NCBI GenBank assembly: GCA_050250575.1
Contig: JBFWOJ010000008.1
Coordinates: forward strand, 1 to 64,000
Source: SHVO01 sp050250575
GTDB taxonomy: Bacteria; Pseudomonadota; Alphaproteobacteria; Rhodospirillales; Rhodospirillaceae
Direction of reading: 5' to 3'
Length of the DNA: 64,000 nt
Made by a program: the position numbers and the translations under genes. The notes under the pieces were generated by a model. That model saw only the letters and a program-made list of their open reading frames with translations. It was not told where the DNA came from and did not search any database. How positions within the stretch are numbered: the stretch's first letter is position 1; each line of letters opens with the position of its first letter. This document shows positions 49,361 through 59,058 of this stretch, one piece after another.

Positions 49361-51538
49361 TCACGGCGTGCCGGCGTCCTGCGCCTGCAACTGCAAGAGA
49401 AGCGTGGAACGCGGCGTCACTTCGTAGACGTGGCCAAAGGTGAAGGTGCCGCCGCGGGTCGTTTCAACCTGGTTGGTATCAAGCAGCAACTTCCAGCCTG
49501 CGCCTCCAGGGGCCTCCGGCAAGGTGAAGAGGACGACGTCGTGGTGCGCATTGAGAATCCACAACAGCGTGGCCTCGGCCCCTTGTTTGCGGATCCCGCT
49601 CGGCTGGGCGCGGCCGTCGAGCAGCACACCGACGCATCTTGCTTTGCCGTCGCACCATTGTTCGTGCGTCATCTCGGTGGCGTCAGGCGCGTACCATGAG
49701 GAATCTTTGACCCCGATCTCTTCATTGAAGACCGCCGTCAAATAGCGACCCTGGCGCAGCACGGGATACTCGGTGCGAAGCCCGATCAGGCGACGCACGA
49801 AGGCGGTCAACGATCTGCTCTCGGGCGTTTCCGTCCAATCGAGCCAGGAGATCTCGTTGTCCTGGCAATAGCTGTTGTTGTTGCCGCGTTGCGTCCGCCC
49901 ACGTTCATCGCCGGCGACGAGCATCGGTGTGCCCTGGGCGAGAAACAGGGTGGCGAGCATGTTGCGCTTCTGGCGCTCGCGCAGAGCGATGATCCTTGGG
50001 TCTTTGGTCGCGCCTTCAGCGCCGTGATTCCAGGATCGGTTGTCGGCGTGGCCGTCGCGGTTGTCCTCGCCGTTGGCCTCATTGTGCTTGTCGTTGTACG
50101 AGACAAGATCGTGCAGCGTGAAGCCGTCGTGCGCCGTGATGAAATTCACGCTCGACCAGGGCTTGCGGCCGCGACGGTTGAACAGGTCGGATGATCCAGT
50201 GATCCGGGTGGCGAGATCGGCGAGCGTGTGGTCGTCTCCTTTCCAGAAGGAACGGACGGTGTCGCGGAAGCGATCGTTCCATTCCGCCCAGCCGGGAGGG
50301 AATCCGCCGACCTGGTATCCCCCCGGACCGCAATCCCACGGTTCGGCGATGAGTTTCACCGAGGACAGGACGGGGTCCTGCCGACAGGAGTCGAGGAACC
50401 CGCCGCCTTCGTCGAACCCATGCGCCTCGCGGCCAAGGATGGTCGCCAGATCGAAGCGGAATCCATCGACGTGCATTTCCTGCGCCCAATAGCGCAGCGA
50501 GTCCGTCACCATTTGCAGCACCCGTGGATGAGACAGGTTCAGCGTGTTTCCGGTGCCGGTGTCATTGATGTAGTAACGCTTCTCCGGCAGGAGGCGATAG
50601 TAGGAGGCGTTATCGATCCCCTTGAACGAGAGGGTCGGCCCGCGCTCATTGCCTTCGGCGGTGTGGTTGTAGACGACATCGAGGATGACCTCGAGGCCGG
50701 CGGCGTGCATCGCCGCCACCATCTCCTTGAACTCTTGCACCGCCTGTTCGGCGGAATGGGCATAGCGCCGGGCCGGCGCAAAGAACGAGAGCGAGTTGTA
50801 GCCCCAATAGTTCACCAATCCTTTGTCGAGCAGGTGACTGTCGTCGACGAAACCATGGACCGGCAGAAGTTCCACCGCCGTCACGCCGAGTTTGCGGATG
50901 TAGTCGACGACATCAGGATCGCCGAGAGCCCGGAACGTGCCCCGCAGTTCTTCCTCCAGACCGGGGTGGCGCATGGTAAAGCCGCGCGCGTGCAGTTCGT
51001 AGACCACGGTGCGTTCCCAGGGTGTGTGCGGCGGGCGATCACCGCCCCAGGTAAAAGCGGGATCGATCACCCGCGCTTTGGGTACGAAGGGCGCGCTGTC
51101 GCGGTCATCGAAGGTGAGATCGTCGCCGCTTTCGAGGTTGTATCCGAAGACTGCGGGGTTCCACTGCAGCTTGCCCACCACTGCTTTGGCATAAGGATCG
51201 AGCAGCAGTTTATTGGCATTGAAGCGGTGTCCTTCCGCCGGCGCATATGGCCCGTGAACGCGGTATCCGTAGATCGTTCCGGGCCGCGCATCGGGGAGGT
51301 AGCCGTGCCAGACCTCATCGGTGAACTCAGGCAGGTCGATGCGCTCGATCTCGTTGCCTTCGTTGTCGAACAGGCACAATTCCACCCGCGCTGCGTTAGC
51401 GGAGAAGAGGGCGAAGTTGACGCCCAGCCCATCCCACGTCGCGCCAAGCGGAAACGGCCGGCCCTCGCGAATGCGTGATCGGCGCGCAGGGGCGGGGCGG
51501 GTTGCGGGGGCCGGGGCGGCAGCGGGGGAATAATTCAT
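49361..51538 (-). CDS. glgX: Glycogen debranching enzyme GlgX/TreX
   Basis: 725 residues. N-terminal CBM48-type domain ('PFPLGATWDGLGVNFALFSANAARVELCLFD'), then the GH13 barrel: 'EVILDVVYNHTAEGNERGP' (region I, near 290), 'GFRFDLATILGRE' (nucleophile Asp near 362), 'LIAEPWDCGPGGYQ' (acid Glu near 397), 'NFITAHDGFTLHDLVSY', plus 'GDERGRTQRGNNNSYCQDNEISWLDW' typical of GlgX. It removes alpha-1,6 branches from glycogen, giving linear chains for TreY. It is divergent from treZ, 42 bp between starts. ATG 51538 has no SD and may be leaderless. Confidence 0.95.
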   Translation of the reverse strand: MNYSPAAAPAPATRPAPARRSRIREGRPFPLGATWDGLGVNFALFSANAARVELCLFDNEGNEIERIDLPEFTDEVWHGYLPDARPGTIYGYRVHGPYAPAEGHRFNANKLLLDPYAKAVVGKLQWNPAVFGYNLESGDDLTFDDRDSAPFVPKARVIDPAFTWGGDRPPHTPWERTVVYELHARGFTMRHPGLEEELRGTFRALGDPDVVDYIRKLGVTAVELLPVHGFVDDSHLLDKGLVNYWGYNSLSFFAPARRYAHSAEQAVQEFKEMVAAMHAAGLEVILDVVYNHTAEGNERGPTLSFKGIDNASYYRLLPEKRYYINDTGTGNTLNLSHPRVLQMVTDSLRYWAQEMHVDGFRFDLATILGREAHGFDEGGGFLDSCRQDPVLSSVKLIAEPWDCGPGGYQVGGFPPGWAEWNDRFRDTVRSFWKGDDHTLADLATRITGSSDLFNRRGRKPWSSVNFITAHDGFTLHDLVSYNDKHNEANGEDNRDGHADNRSWNHGAEGATKDPRIIALRERQKRNMLATLFLAQGTPMLVAGDERGRTQRGNNNSYCQDNEISWLDWTETPESRSLTAFVRRLIGLRTEYPVLRQGRYLTAVFNEEIGVKDSSWYAPDATEMTHEQWCDGKARCVGVLLDGRAQPSGIRKQGAEATLLWILNAHHDVVLFTLPEAPGGAGWKLLLDTNQVETTRGGTFTFGHVYEVTPRSTLLLQLQAQDAGTP

Positions 51539-51545
51539 GCACCGG

Positions 51546-51573
51546 GGAACGCAAGGACGCTTCCGCTTGTTTC
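51546..51573. promoter_or_regulatory. Overlapping divergent EcfG-like promoters of glgX and treZ
   Basis: Plus strand: GGAAC (51546-51550), 17 nt, TGTT (51568-51571). Minus strand: GAAAC (51573-51569), 17 nt, CGTT (51551-51548). Each has one mismatch. Both would start within about 2 nt of the start codons (GTG 51581, ATG 51538), implying leaderless mRNAs. Trehalose genes are frequent EcfG targets, but this site is less certain than the others. Confidence 0.35.
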
Positions 51574-51580
51574 ATCGGTT

Positions 51581-53377
51581 GTGAAAATTCCGGCTCAAAT
51601 CCGCGCCCCACGTGCAGAGTCCCTGGACTTCGGACCGCTTCTGACGGCGGACGGCGTCGTTTTCCGCCTGTGGGCGCCGTCGCATGCTTCGGTCGAACTG
51701 GAAATTGAAAACCGGCCGCCTGTCCGTATGGCAGTGCGCGCCGACGGCTGGCATGAAACCCTTCTGCCGCGAGCGGGCGCAGGGACGAGATATCGCTTCG
51801 TTCTTCCCGATGGCCGGTGCGTCATCGATCCCGCCTCGCGTTTTCAACCGGACGACGTTCATGGCTTCAGCGAGGTCGTCGATCCCTATTCCTATCAATG
51901 GACGACTGAAAACTGGCGCGGGCGTCCCTGGTATGAAGCGGTGCTGTACGAACTGCACATCGGTACGTTTTCAGAAGCAGGGACGTTCCGCGGGGCGATC
52001 GAAAAGCTGGATCACCTTGCCGGCCTCGGTGTGACGGCGATCGAGATCATGCCCATCGCCGACTTCTCCGGCCGGTGGAATTGGGGTTACGACGGCGTGT
52101 TGCCTTACGCGCCCGACTCCGCCTACGGACGGCCGGACGACTTCAAAGCCTTGATCGATGCCGCGCACCGGCGCGGCCTGATGGTCATCCTCGATGTTGT
52201 CTATAACCACTTCGGTCCCGACGGCGCATATGTCCACGCCGTCGCGCCCGAGATGTTCACCGACCGGCGGCAGACGCCCTGGGGCAAAGCCATCAACACC
52301 GACGGCCCGATGGCATGGGGCGTACGTGAGTTCTTCGTGCAGAACGCGCTGTACTGGATCGAGGAGTTTCGCATCGACGGCCTGCGCCTGGACGCTGTGC
52401 ACGCCATTCGCGACGAAAGTTCTCGTCATTTCCTATCGGAGCTGGCTGGACGTGTGCGCGGCGGGATCGGCGACCGGCCCGTCCATCTGATTTTAGAGAA
52501 TGAAGAGAACGAGGCGACGCGGCTCGCGCCGCTTGGCCTCTACACAGCGCAATGGAACGACGATGTACATCATGTGCTGCACGTCGCCCTGACCGGGGAG
52601 CGGTCCTCCTACTACGCCGATTATGTCGGTGATACCCACAAGCTGGGCCGCGCACTCGCGGAAGGATTTGCGTATCAGGGAGAGGTGATGCCGTTCCGCG
52701 GTTCCAAGCGCGGCGAGGCGAGCACGAGCTTGCCGCCGACGGCATTTGTCGCGTTTCTCCAAAATCACGATCAGATCGGCAATCGTCCGATGGGCGAGCG
52801 CCTCATATCGCAGGCGAGCACGGAAGCCTTACGCGCTGCCGCGGCGACCTATCTGCTGCTGCCGCAGATTCCGATGCTTTTCCAGGGCGAAGAGTGGGGC
52901 GCACGGCAACCCTTTCCATTTTTCTGCGATTTCACCGGCGACCTCGCGGAAGCTGTCCGCACCGGCCGGCGCGAAGAGCTGAAGAAGTGTCCCGACCGCT
53001 TGACCGGCGAGCCGCCTGATCCTCTCGACCAGGCGACGTTCCAAGCCGCGAAGCTGGATTGGCCGCAACGCGCGCACGGGGCGCACGCCGACTGGCTCTC
53101 CTGGTATCGCCGCATCCTGCATGTGCGCCGCACGTCGATCCTTCCGCTGCTCAAGGACCTTTCGGCCGCCGGTCAGTACGAGATCATCGGCGAGGGGGCC
53201 GTGGTCGTGCGCTGGGCGGTCGCGGGCCGGGCCATTCTGATGCTTGCAGCCAATCTGTCGGCGCAGGAGGTCGATGGCTTTCCCGAGGACGGAGCGCACG
53301 TCATATGGACCGAGGGGAGTGCGCAGGACGGCCGCTACGGCTCGTGGACGGTGCGCTGGTCGGTCACGGCCGTATGA
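51581..53377 (+). CDS. treZ: Malto-oligosyltrehalose trehalohydrolase
   Basis: 598 residues from GTG 51581. An N-terminal Ig-like/CBM48 domain ('FGPLLTADGVVFRLWAPSHASVELEI'), then a GH13 barrel: 'LMVILDVVYNHFGPDGAYVHAV' near 204, 'IDGLRLDAVHAI' (nucleophile Asp near 268), 'HLILENEENE' (acid Glu near 305), 'FLQNHDQIGNRPMGERL'. It releases trehalose from the chain end made by TreY. Its stop overlaps the treY start as ATGA. Confidence 0.95.
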   Translation: MKIPAQIRAPRAESLDFGPLLTADGVVFRLWAPSHASVELEIENRPPVRMAVRADGWHETLLPRAGAGTRYRFVLPDGRCVIDPASRFQPDDVHGFSEVVDPYSYQWTTENWRGRPWYEAVLYELHIGTFSEAGTFRGAIEKLDHLAGLGVTAIEIMPIADFSGRWNWGYDGVLPYAPDSAYGRPDDFKALIDAAHRRGLMVILDVVYNHFGPDGAYVHAVAPEMFTDRRQTPWGKAINTDGPMAWGVREFFVQNALYWIEEFRIDGLRLDAVHAIRDESSRHFLSELAGRVRGGIGDRPVHLILENEENEATRLAPLGLYTAQWNDDVHHVLHVALTGERSSYYADYVGDTHKLGRALAEGFAYQGEVMPFRGSKRGEASTSLPPTAFVAFLQNHDQIGNRPMGERLISQASTEALRAAAATYLLLPQIPMLFQGEEWGARQPFPFFCDFTGDLAEAVRTGRREELKKCPDRLTGEPPDPLDQATFQAAKLDWPQRAHGAHADWLSWYRRILHVRRTSILPLLKDLSAAGQYEIIGEGAVVVRWAVAGRAILMLAANLSAQEVDGFPEDGAHVIWTEGSAQDGRYGSWTVRWSVTAV

Positions 53378-56079
53378 GCGTCCCGCGCGCGACGTACCGG
53401 CTGCAGCTCCGCAAGGAGTTCACCTTCAGCGATGCCGCTGCCGTCGTCGATTATTTGAAGCGCTTGGGGATCAGCGACCTATATACCTCGCCGATCCTCA
53501 GGGCCCGGCCCGGAAGCGCGCACGGGTACGATATCGTCGACCATTCGACGCTCAACCCCGAGCTCGGCGGAAAGGAAGCGTTCGAGGCCCTGTCGCGGGC
53601 GCTCAAAGCCGCAGGGATGGGGCTCATTGTGGACGTCGTCCCCAACCACATGGGTGTCGCCGGCGCGGACAATCCGGCATGGCTCAACGTTCTGGAATGG
53701 GGTGCGCGCGCCGCGCACGCCGGCTGGTTTGATATCGATTGGAATCCCGATTGTCCTTACCTGCGCGGCAAACTGCTCGTGCCGGTGCTCGGCGACCAGT
53801 TCGGTGTCGCGCTCGAAAGCGGGAAGCTGCGCATAAAATTCGACGCTGAGGAAGGCTCGTTCGCGGTGTGGGCGTACGATGCGCACAAACTGCCGGTCTG
53901 TCCCTTGCATTATCGCGATATCCTCGTCGCCTGCACCGGCCCGGTCCGCGAGCTCGCGGATCTTTTCGCCGGGATCAAGCCGCCTTTGGAACAGCGCGCG
54001 GCGGAGCTGAAGCGGCGCCTTGCGGCTCTGGCGACGCATCCGGACGTGCGCGAACAGATCGAACAGCGAACGGCCGCGCTCAATGGCGTGGAGGGCGATC
54101 TCGGAACCTGGTCTCGCCTTGCGGAGCTGATCGCGCGTCAGCATTGGCGGGCGGCGCACTTCCGCGCCGCCGCCGACGACATCAACTATCGCCGCTTCTT
54201 CAACATCAATGAACTGGCGGGCGTGCGCATGGAGCGCCAAGAGGTGTTCGAGGCGACGCACCGGCTTATCTTTTCGCTCGTCGACGAGGCCCGCGTGTCC
54301 GGCTTGCGGATCGACCATGTCGACGGCCTGCTGGATCCCAAGGCGTATTTGAGCCGTCTGCGCAAGCGTCTGCCGGACGGCGCGTATCTGGTCATCGAAA
54401 AGATCCTGGCGATCCATGAAACCCTGCGCACGGATTGGCCGGTCGACGGCACCACAGGATATGAATTTGCCAACCTTGCACTCGGCGTGCTGGTCGACCC
54501 GGCCGGCGCAGAACCGCTGCGGTCCTTCTATAAGTCTTTCACGGGCGACGCTGCTCCGTTCGCGGAGACCGCGCGCGCGTCGAAGCATCGGATCATGGAG
54601 AACGAGCTCGCGAGTGAGCTGCACATGCTCTCCCGAGAGGTTGCCGCGATCGCCGCGCAGAATCCGAAGACCGTCGACTTTACCCGCAACCTCGTCCAGC
54701 GCGCGCTGAAGGAAGTGCTCGCCTGCTTTCCGGTGTATCGGACTTATCTCGATGAAGAAGCGCAGGCGACGGAGGCCGACCGCAGAGACATCGCCTGGGC
54801 CGTGTCCGTTGCGCGGAAGAAAGAGACAGCGCTGGATCCATCGATCTTCGACTTCCTGCAACGTCTGCTGCTGGGCGAGCTTGGCGACGTGCACACCTCC
54901 GCGGCGCTGCGGTGCGCGATGAAGGTGCAGCAGTACAGCGGCCCGGTGATGGCCAAGGCTCTCGAAGACACCGCTTTTTACCGCCACACGGCGTTCCTGG
55001 CGCTCAACGAAGTCGGCGGGGACCCGGAACAGTTCGGCGTCACCGTATCCGCGTTCCATAAGTTCAATCAGTTGCGCGCCGAATCCTGGCCGCGCTCCAT
55101 GCTCGCCACTTCGACGCACGACACCAAGCGCGGCGAGGACGCAAGAGCGCGTCTCGCGGTCCTTTCCGAGATGCCCGACGAATGGATCAAACAGGTCACG
55201 GTGTGGAGCCGGGTCTTGCGCGCGCGGCGCGGCGATGTCGAGGGCGCGGCGCCGCCGGACCGGCGGGACGAATATGCCCTCTATCAGATGCTTGTCGCGA
55301 CCTGGCCGGTCGAGCTTCTCGACACATGGGATTCCGCGCCCCTTGCCGCGTACACGCAACGCTTGACGGCGGCGATGATCAAGGGCGTCCGCGAGGCCAA
55401 AATCCATTCGACGTGGGTGCAGCCGAATCCGGACTACGAAAATGCCCTCACCGCATTTATCGCAGATGCCCTGGATCCGAATCAGGGTGGCGGCTTTCGC
55501 GACGTTTTTCTTCCATTTGTCGCGGAAGTCGCGCGCGCGGGAGCGCAGAACACGCTGGTCCAGACGGTTTTGAAACTCACCCTTCCCGGGGTTCCGGACA
55601 TATACCAGGGGTGCGAGCTTTGGGATCTTTCCATGGTCGATCCCGACAACCGCCGGCCCGTGGACTTCGCCGCGCGCCTTGAGCTGCTGAAGGACATCGA
55701 GGCCCACCCGCGGCCGCTGGGCGATTATTTAGGGAGCTGGCACGATGGCCGATTCAAGATGGCCGCCATCATGCGGCTGCTCGATTGCCGCAAGCAATCG
55801 CCGTGCCTGTTCGATAAAGGCAGCTATATCCCCCTCATCGTCACGGGGGGCGATGCAGACCGCGTCATCGCGTTCGCGCGCGTTGACGGGGAAGAAGCAT
55901 TGATGGTCCTGGCGGCGCGCTTTCCGGCGCGCGCCGGGGTCGCCGCCCAGGCATTTGAATTCGCGCCGCCGGAGGGTCTTGCCGGCCGCAGATGGTGGGA
56001 TGTTCTCGCCCTTGGAGAGGTTTGCCTTCCCATGGGATTGGGCGCGGCGGGCGTTCGCGTGTTAAGGAGTTGCCCATGA
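53374..56079 (+). CDS. treY: Malto-oligosyltrehalose synthase
   Basis: 901 residues from ATG 53374. The start 'VPRATYRLQLRKEFTFSDAAAVVDYLKRLGISDLYTSPIL' and 'ARPGSAHGYDIVDHSTLNPELGG' are TreY hallmarks. GH13 residues: 'GLIVDVVPNHMGVAGADN' near 86, 'GLRIDHVDGLLDP' near 312 and 'YLVIEKIL' near 340. 'MLATSTHDTKRGEDARARL' and 'PGVPDIYQGCELWDLSMVDPDNRRPVDF' are TreY-specific. It turns the reducing-end glucose of maltodextrins to an alpha-1,1 linkage. The longer frame upstream is the treZ coding region read in another frame. Overlaps selO by ATGA. Confidence 0.96.
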   Translation: MSVPRATYRLQLRKEFTFSDAAAVVDYLKRLGISDLYTSPILRARPGSAHGYDIVDHSTLNPELGGKEAFEALSRALKAAGMGLIVDVVPNHMGVAGADNPAWLNVLEWGARAAHAGWFDIDWNPDCPYLRGKLLVPVLGDQFGVALESGKLRIKFDAEEGSFAVWAYDAHKLPVCPLHYRDILVACTGPVRELADLFAGIKPPLEQRAAELKRRLAALATHPDVREQIEQRTAALNGVEGDLGTWSRLAELIARQHWRAAHFRAAADDINYRRFFNINELAGVRMERQEVFEATHRLIFSLVDEARVSGLRIDHVDGLLDPKAYLSRLRKRLPDGAYLVIEKILAIHETLRTDWPVDGTTGYEFANLALGVLVDPAGAEPLRSFYKSFTGDAAPFAETARASKHRIMENELASELHMLSREVAAIAAQNPKTVDFTRNLVQRALKEVLACFPVYRTYLDEEAQATEADRRDIAWAVSVARKKETALDPSIFDFLQRLLLGELGDVHTSAALRCAMKVQQYSGPVMAKALEDTAFYRHTAFLALNEVGGDPEQFGVTVSAFHKFNQLRAESWPRSMLATSTHDTKRGEDARARLAVLSEMPDEWIKQVTVWSRVLRARRGDVEGAAPPDRRDEYALYQMLVATWPVELLDTWDSAPLAAYTQRLTAAMIKGVREAKIHSTWVQPNPDYENALTAFIADALDPNQGGGFRDVFLPFVAEVARAGAQNTLVQTVLKLTLPGVPDIYQGCELWDLSMVDPDNRRPVDFAARLELLKDIEAHPRPLGDYLGSWHDGRFKMAAIMRLLDCRKQSPCLFDKGSYIPLIVTGGDADRVIAFARVDGEEALMVLAARFPARAGVAAQAFEFAPPEGLAGRRWWDVLALGEVCLPMGLGAAGVRVLRSCP

Positions 56080-57533
56080 ACCCACGCGACGCCGGGGCGA
56101 TCTTTCATTTCGAGAACAGCTACGCCCGCCTGCCGGAGCGCTTCTATCAGCGCATCGATCCCACGCCGGTCGCTGCGCCAAAGCTCGTACGGGTGAATGC
56201 GCCGCTGGCGCGGGAGCTGGGTCTCGATCCGGCCGCATTGGAATCGACCGAAGGCATAGCGATCCTCGCCGGCAACGCGATCGCGCCGACATCAGTGCCG
56301 ATTGCGATGGCTTACGCCGGCCACCAGTTCGGCAATTTTGTGCCGCAACTCGGCGACGGACGCGCCATCCTGCTCGGAGAGATCGCCGGCCGCGACCTGC
56401 ACTTGAAGGGCGCCGGACAGACGAGGTTTTCCAGGCGCGGCGACGGACGCGCCGCGTTGGGCCCGGTCCTGCGCGAGTACATCATCAGCGAAGCCATGGC
56501 GGCCCTTGGAGTTCCGGCCACGCGTGCGCTCGCCGTGGTGACGACCGGCGAACAGGTGTTCCGCGAGACACCGCAGCCGGGCGCCGTTTTGGCGCGAATC
56601 GCGGCTAGCCACATCCGCGTCGGGACGTTCGAATATTTCGCGACGCGGGGCGACGTAGAGGGTTTGCGCATTCTCGCCGGCTACGCCATTGCCCGCCATT
56701 ATCCCGCGTGCGCGGGCGCGGCGCATCCGATCCGCGCTTTTTTCGATGCCGTGATCGCGGCCCAGGCCGAGCTGATCGCGAAGTGGCTGCTGGTCGGCTT
56801 CATCCACGGGGTGATGAACACGGACAACATGACGGTCTCAGGCGAGACCATCGATTTCGGCCCGTGTGCGTTCATGGATTTTTACGATCCGAAGCAGGTG
56901 TACAGCTCGATCGACACCTATGGCCGCTACGCTTACGCCAACCAGCCGAAGATCGCCCACTGGAATCTCGTTTGCCTCGCTCAGGCCTTGATCCCACTGC
57001 TCGCGGAGACCGAGGAAGCGGCGGTTGGTGAGGCCGAAGAGGCCATGGCGGCGTTTGGGCCGCGTTTCGAGGCGGCTTATCTGACGGGATTGACGCGTAA
57101 GGCCGGTCTCCGGTCGGAAGAGGAAGACGTGGGCCTCGCGCAAGACCTGCTTCGCCTCATGGCTGAGAACAACGCCGACTTCACACTGACATTCCGGCGT
57201 CTGACGGATGCCGCCGCGGATCCAACGAAAGAACCCTCCTTTCGTGAACTGTTTCGCGCGCCCGAGACATTGGATCAGTGGCTAACGGCGTGGCGTTCCC
57301 GCCTTCAGCCGGACGCGGCTCAAACCATGCGCGCGGTCAACCCCGCTTTCATTCCTCGCAATCACCTCGTGGAAGACGCGCTCAACGCTGCGGCCGCGTC
57401 CGCCGACTTCGCGCCGTTCGAGCGGCTGCTCGACGTCGTCACGCGGCCTTTCGAGGACCGGCCGGGGTGGGAGATGTATGCCCTTCCTCCGCGCCCTGAA
57501 CAGATCGTCCGCCAGACCTTTTGCGGGACTTAA
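56076..57533 (+). CDS. selO: Protein adenylyltransferase SelO
   Basis: 485 residues. SelO/YdiU pseudokinase that transfers AMP to Ser/Thr/Tyr residues of proteins, in E. coli linked to oxidative stress. Hallmarks: 'FHFENSYARLPERFYQRIDPTPV', 'AYAGHQFGNFVPQLGDGRAILLGE', 'LHLKGAGQTRFSRRGDGRAALGPVLREYIISEAMAALGVPATRALAVV', 'LVGFIHGVMNTDNMTVSGETIDFGPCAFMD' with the metal-binding Asn and Asp, and 'NPAFIPRNH' near the end. The SelO C-terminal selenocysteine of eukaryotes is replaced by an ordinary CGT ending. Its ATGA overlap with treY places it in the trehalose operon. Confidence 0.95.
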   Translation: MNPRDAGAIFHFENSYARLPERFYQRIDPTPVAAPKLVRVNAPLARELGLDPAALESTEGIAILAGNAIAPTSVPIAMAYAGHQFGNFVPQLGDGRAILLGEIAGRDLHLKGAGQTRFSRRGDGRAALGPVLREYIISEAMAALGVPATRALAVVTTGEQVFRETPQPGAVLARIAASHIRVGTFEYFATRGDVEGLRILAGYAIARHYPACAGAAHPIRAFFDAVIAAQAELIAKWLLVGFIHGVMNTDNMTVSGETIDFGPCAFMDFYDPKQVYSSIDTYGRYAYANQPKIAHWNLVCLAQALIPLLAETEEAAVGEAEEAMAAFGPRFEAAYLTGLTRKAGLRSEEEDVGLAQDLLRLMAENNADFTLTFRRLTDAAADPTKEPSFRELFRAPETLDQWLTAWRSRLQPDAAQTMRAVNPAFIPRNHLVEDALNAAAASADFAPFERLLDVVTRPFEDRPGWEMYALPPRPEQIVRQTFCGT

Positions 57534-57623
57534 GGCAGGATTTCTCGCCGTTTGCGGACCCTGGGCCGGGGGGCGTCTTTTCGTGTAGACTTGCCTTTGG
57601 AACTCCGACCGAAAGTGCGAGTC

Positions 57624-59000
57624 ATGCAGAAACGACGTCTTGGCATTATTTCCCTCAGCATCTCCCTTGGCATTTCCTTTGGCCTGGGCCTGACAGGCGC
57701 GGCCTTCGCCGCCGAAGCCGTGCGCGAGGCGCATTCCAATGTGCCGATGCCGCCGGGCTTTCGCATCGAGCACAGCGAAGTCGAGGGGCCGGTGTTCGCC
57801 GATGCCCGCGGCATGACGCTTTACTACTGGCCGCACCGCACCATGCGCAACGGCGTCACGGGAGATGCCGCCAACACGTCCGCCTGCACCAACGAAAAGA
57901 CCACGCACACGGCGGGGCTGATGAGCCCGTATCCGCCGGGGCTCGAATTGCCGGAACTCGACAAGCGCCTGTCGTGCGCCGAAGTGTGGCCGCCAGCCAT
58001 CGCCGCCGCCGACGCGAAGCCGGTCGGTGCCTTCACTGTCATCACCCTCAAGGACGGGCGCAAGCAGTGGGCCTATGACGAGCACGCGCTGTACACGTCC
58101 ATCCGCGACAAGCTTCCGGGCGACGTGCTCGGCGCGACGACCCGCGACATGGGCGGGGCGGCCGAAGTGCCGGCGCTGCGCCGTGTTGCGACGCCGCCGC
58201 CTGCCGTTCCGCCCGGGTTCGCAATCAACACCGTCGCCACAGGACGTCAGCTGCTCACCGACAAATATCTGTCGGTCTACAGCTCGGATCGGGACGGCCC
58301 CAACAAATCGAACTGCGACGCCACCTGCCTCAAGACCTGGAAGCCGGTGATCGCGCCGCAGTCGGCGGTATCGCAGGGCGAATGGACGGTCTTCGAGCGT
58401 TCCCCCGGCGTGCGTCAATGGGCGTTCCGGAAGGCGCCGCTCTATACTTATGTGCACGATACGGAGACCAGCAGCCTTCAAGGCGGCGACGAGCCCGGCT
58501 GGAACGTGGTCTACACACAGCCGGCGCCCGCCTATCCGAAAGGGTTCACCGAGCAGGATACGGACAGCGGCATCGTTCTGGCCGATTCGAATGGAAAAAC
58601 CATCTACACCTATCATTGCGGCGACGATTCGGCCGACCAGTTGGATTGCTCGCATCCCGACGCGCCGCAGTCCTACCGTCTCGCGATCTGCGGCGGCGGC
58701 AAGGTGGAACGCTGCCTGGCCGATTGGCCGTATGTGCGGGCGGCGGCCGACGCTAAGAGCCCGAACCGCACCTGGACGGTGGTGTCGATAGATCCGATGA
58801 CCGGTCATTTTGCCGAGGACGGGCAGGCGGGCGCGCTGCGGGTATGGGCGTACCGGGGCGTCCCGGTCTACACGCACTCTCGCGACAAGAAGCCCGGCGA
58901 TACGAGCGGCAACGCCAACGGTGAATTCGGCGGCGGGCGCAACGGCTTCCGGGCTTTCTGGCTGCGCGACGACTTTTTTGATAATGCAGGCGGGCGCTAG
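57624..59000 (+). CDS. Secreted repeat protein (COG4315/lipoprotein_15-like repeats)
   Basis: 458 residues with a signal peptide (cleaved near AFAAE). Three copies of an approximately 130-residue unit, each made of 'LxDxxGxTLYxYxxD ... C ... W(P/K)P' followed by 'GxWTVxxxxxGxRQWAYxxxPLYTYxxD': unit 1 at 'GPVFADARGMTLYYWPHRT', unit 2 at 'RQLLTDKYLSVYSSDRDG', unit 3 at 'GIVLADSNGKTIYTYHCGDD'. These are the secreted repeats of unknown function (PF03640 type). Cys pairs in each unit suggest one disulfide per repeat or haem/copper-related use; role unknown. Confidence 0.75.
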   Translation: MQKRRLGIISLSISLGISFGLGLTGAAFAAEAVREAHSNVPMPPGFRIEHSEVEGPVFADARGMTLYYWPHRTMRNGVTGDAANTSACTNEKTTHTAGLMSPYPPGLELPELDKRLSCAEVWPPAIAAADAKPVGAFTVITLKDGRKQWAYDEHALYTSIRDKLPGDVLGATTRDMGGAAEVPALRRVATPPPAVPPGFAINTVATGRQLLTDKYLSVYSSDRDGPNKSNCDATCLKTWKPVIAPQSAVSQGEWTVFERSPGVRQWAFRKAPLYTYVHDTETSSLQGGDEPGWNVVYTQPAPAYPKGFTEQDTDSGIVLADSNGKTIYTYHCGDDSADQLDCSHPDAPQSYRLAICGGGKVERCLADWPYVRAAADAKSPNRTWTVVSIDPMTGHFAEDGQAGALRVWAYRGVPVYTHSRDKKPGDTSGNANGEFGGGRNGFRAFWLRDDFFDNAGGR

Positions 59001-59058
59001 GACGGATAAAGCGCGGCAAAGCATCTAAGTTAGGACCACAGGCTCAGGGGAGGGCACA

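Noticed and set aside
53479..55707. 742-residue minus-strand frame opposite treY
   Set aside because: Shadow of treY, which carries all catalytic motifs.
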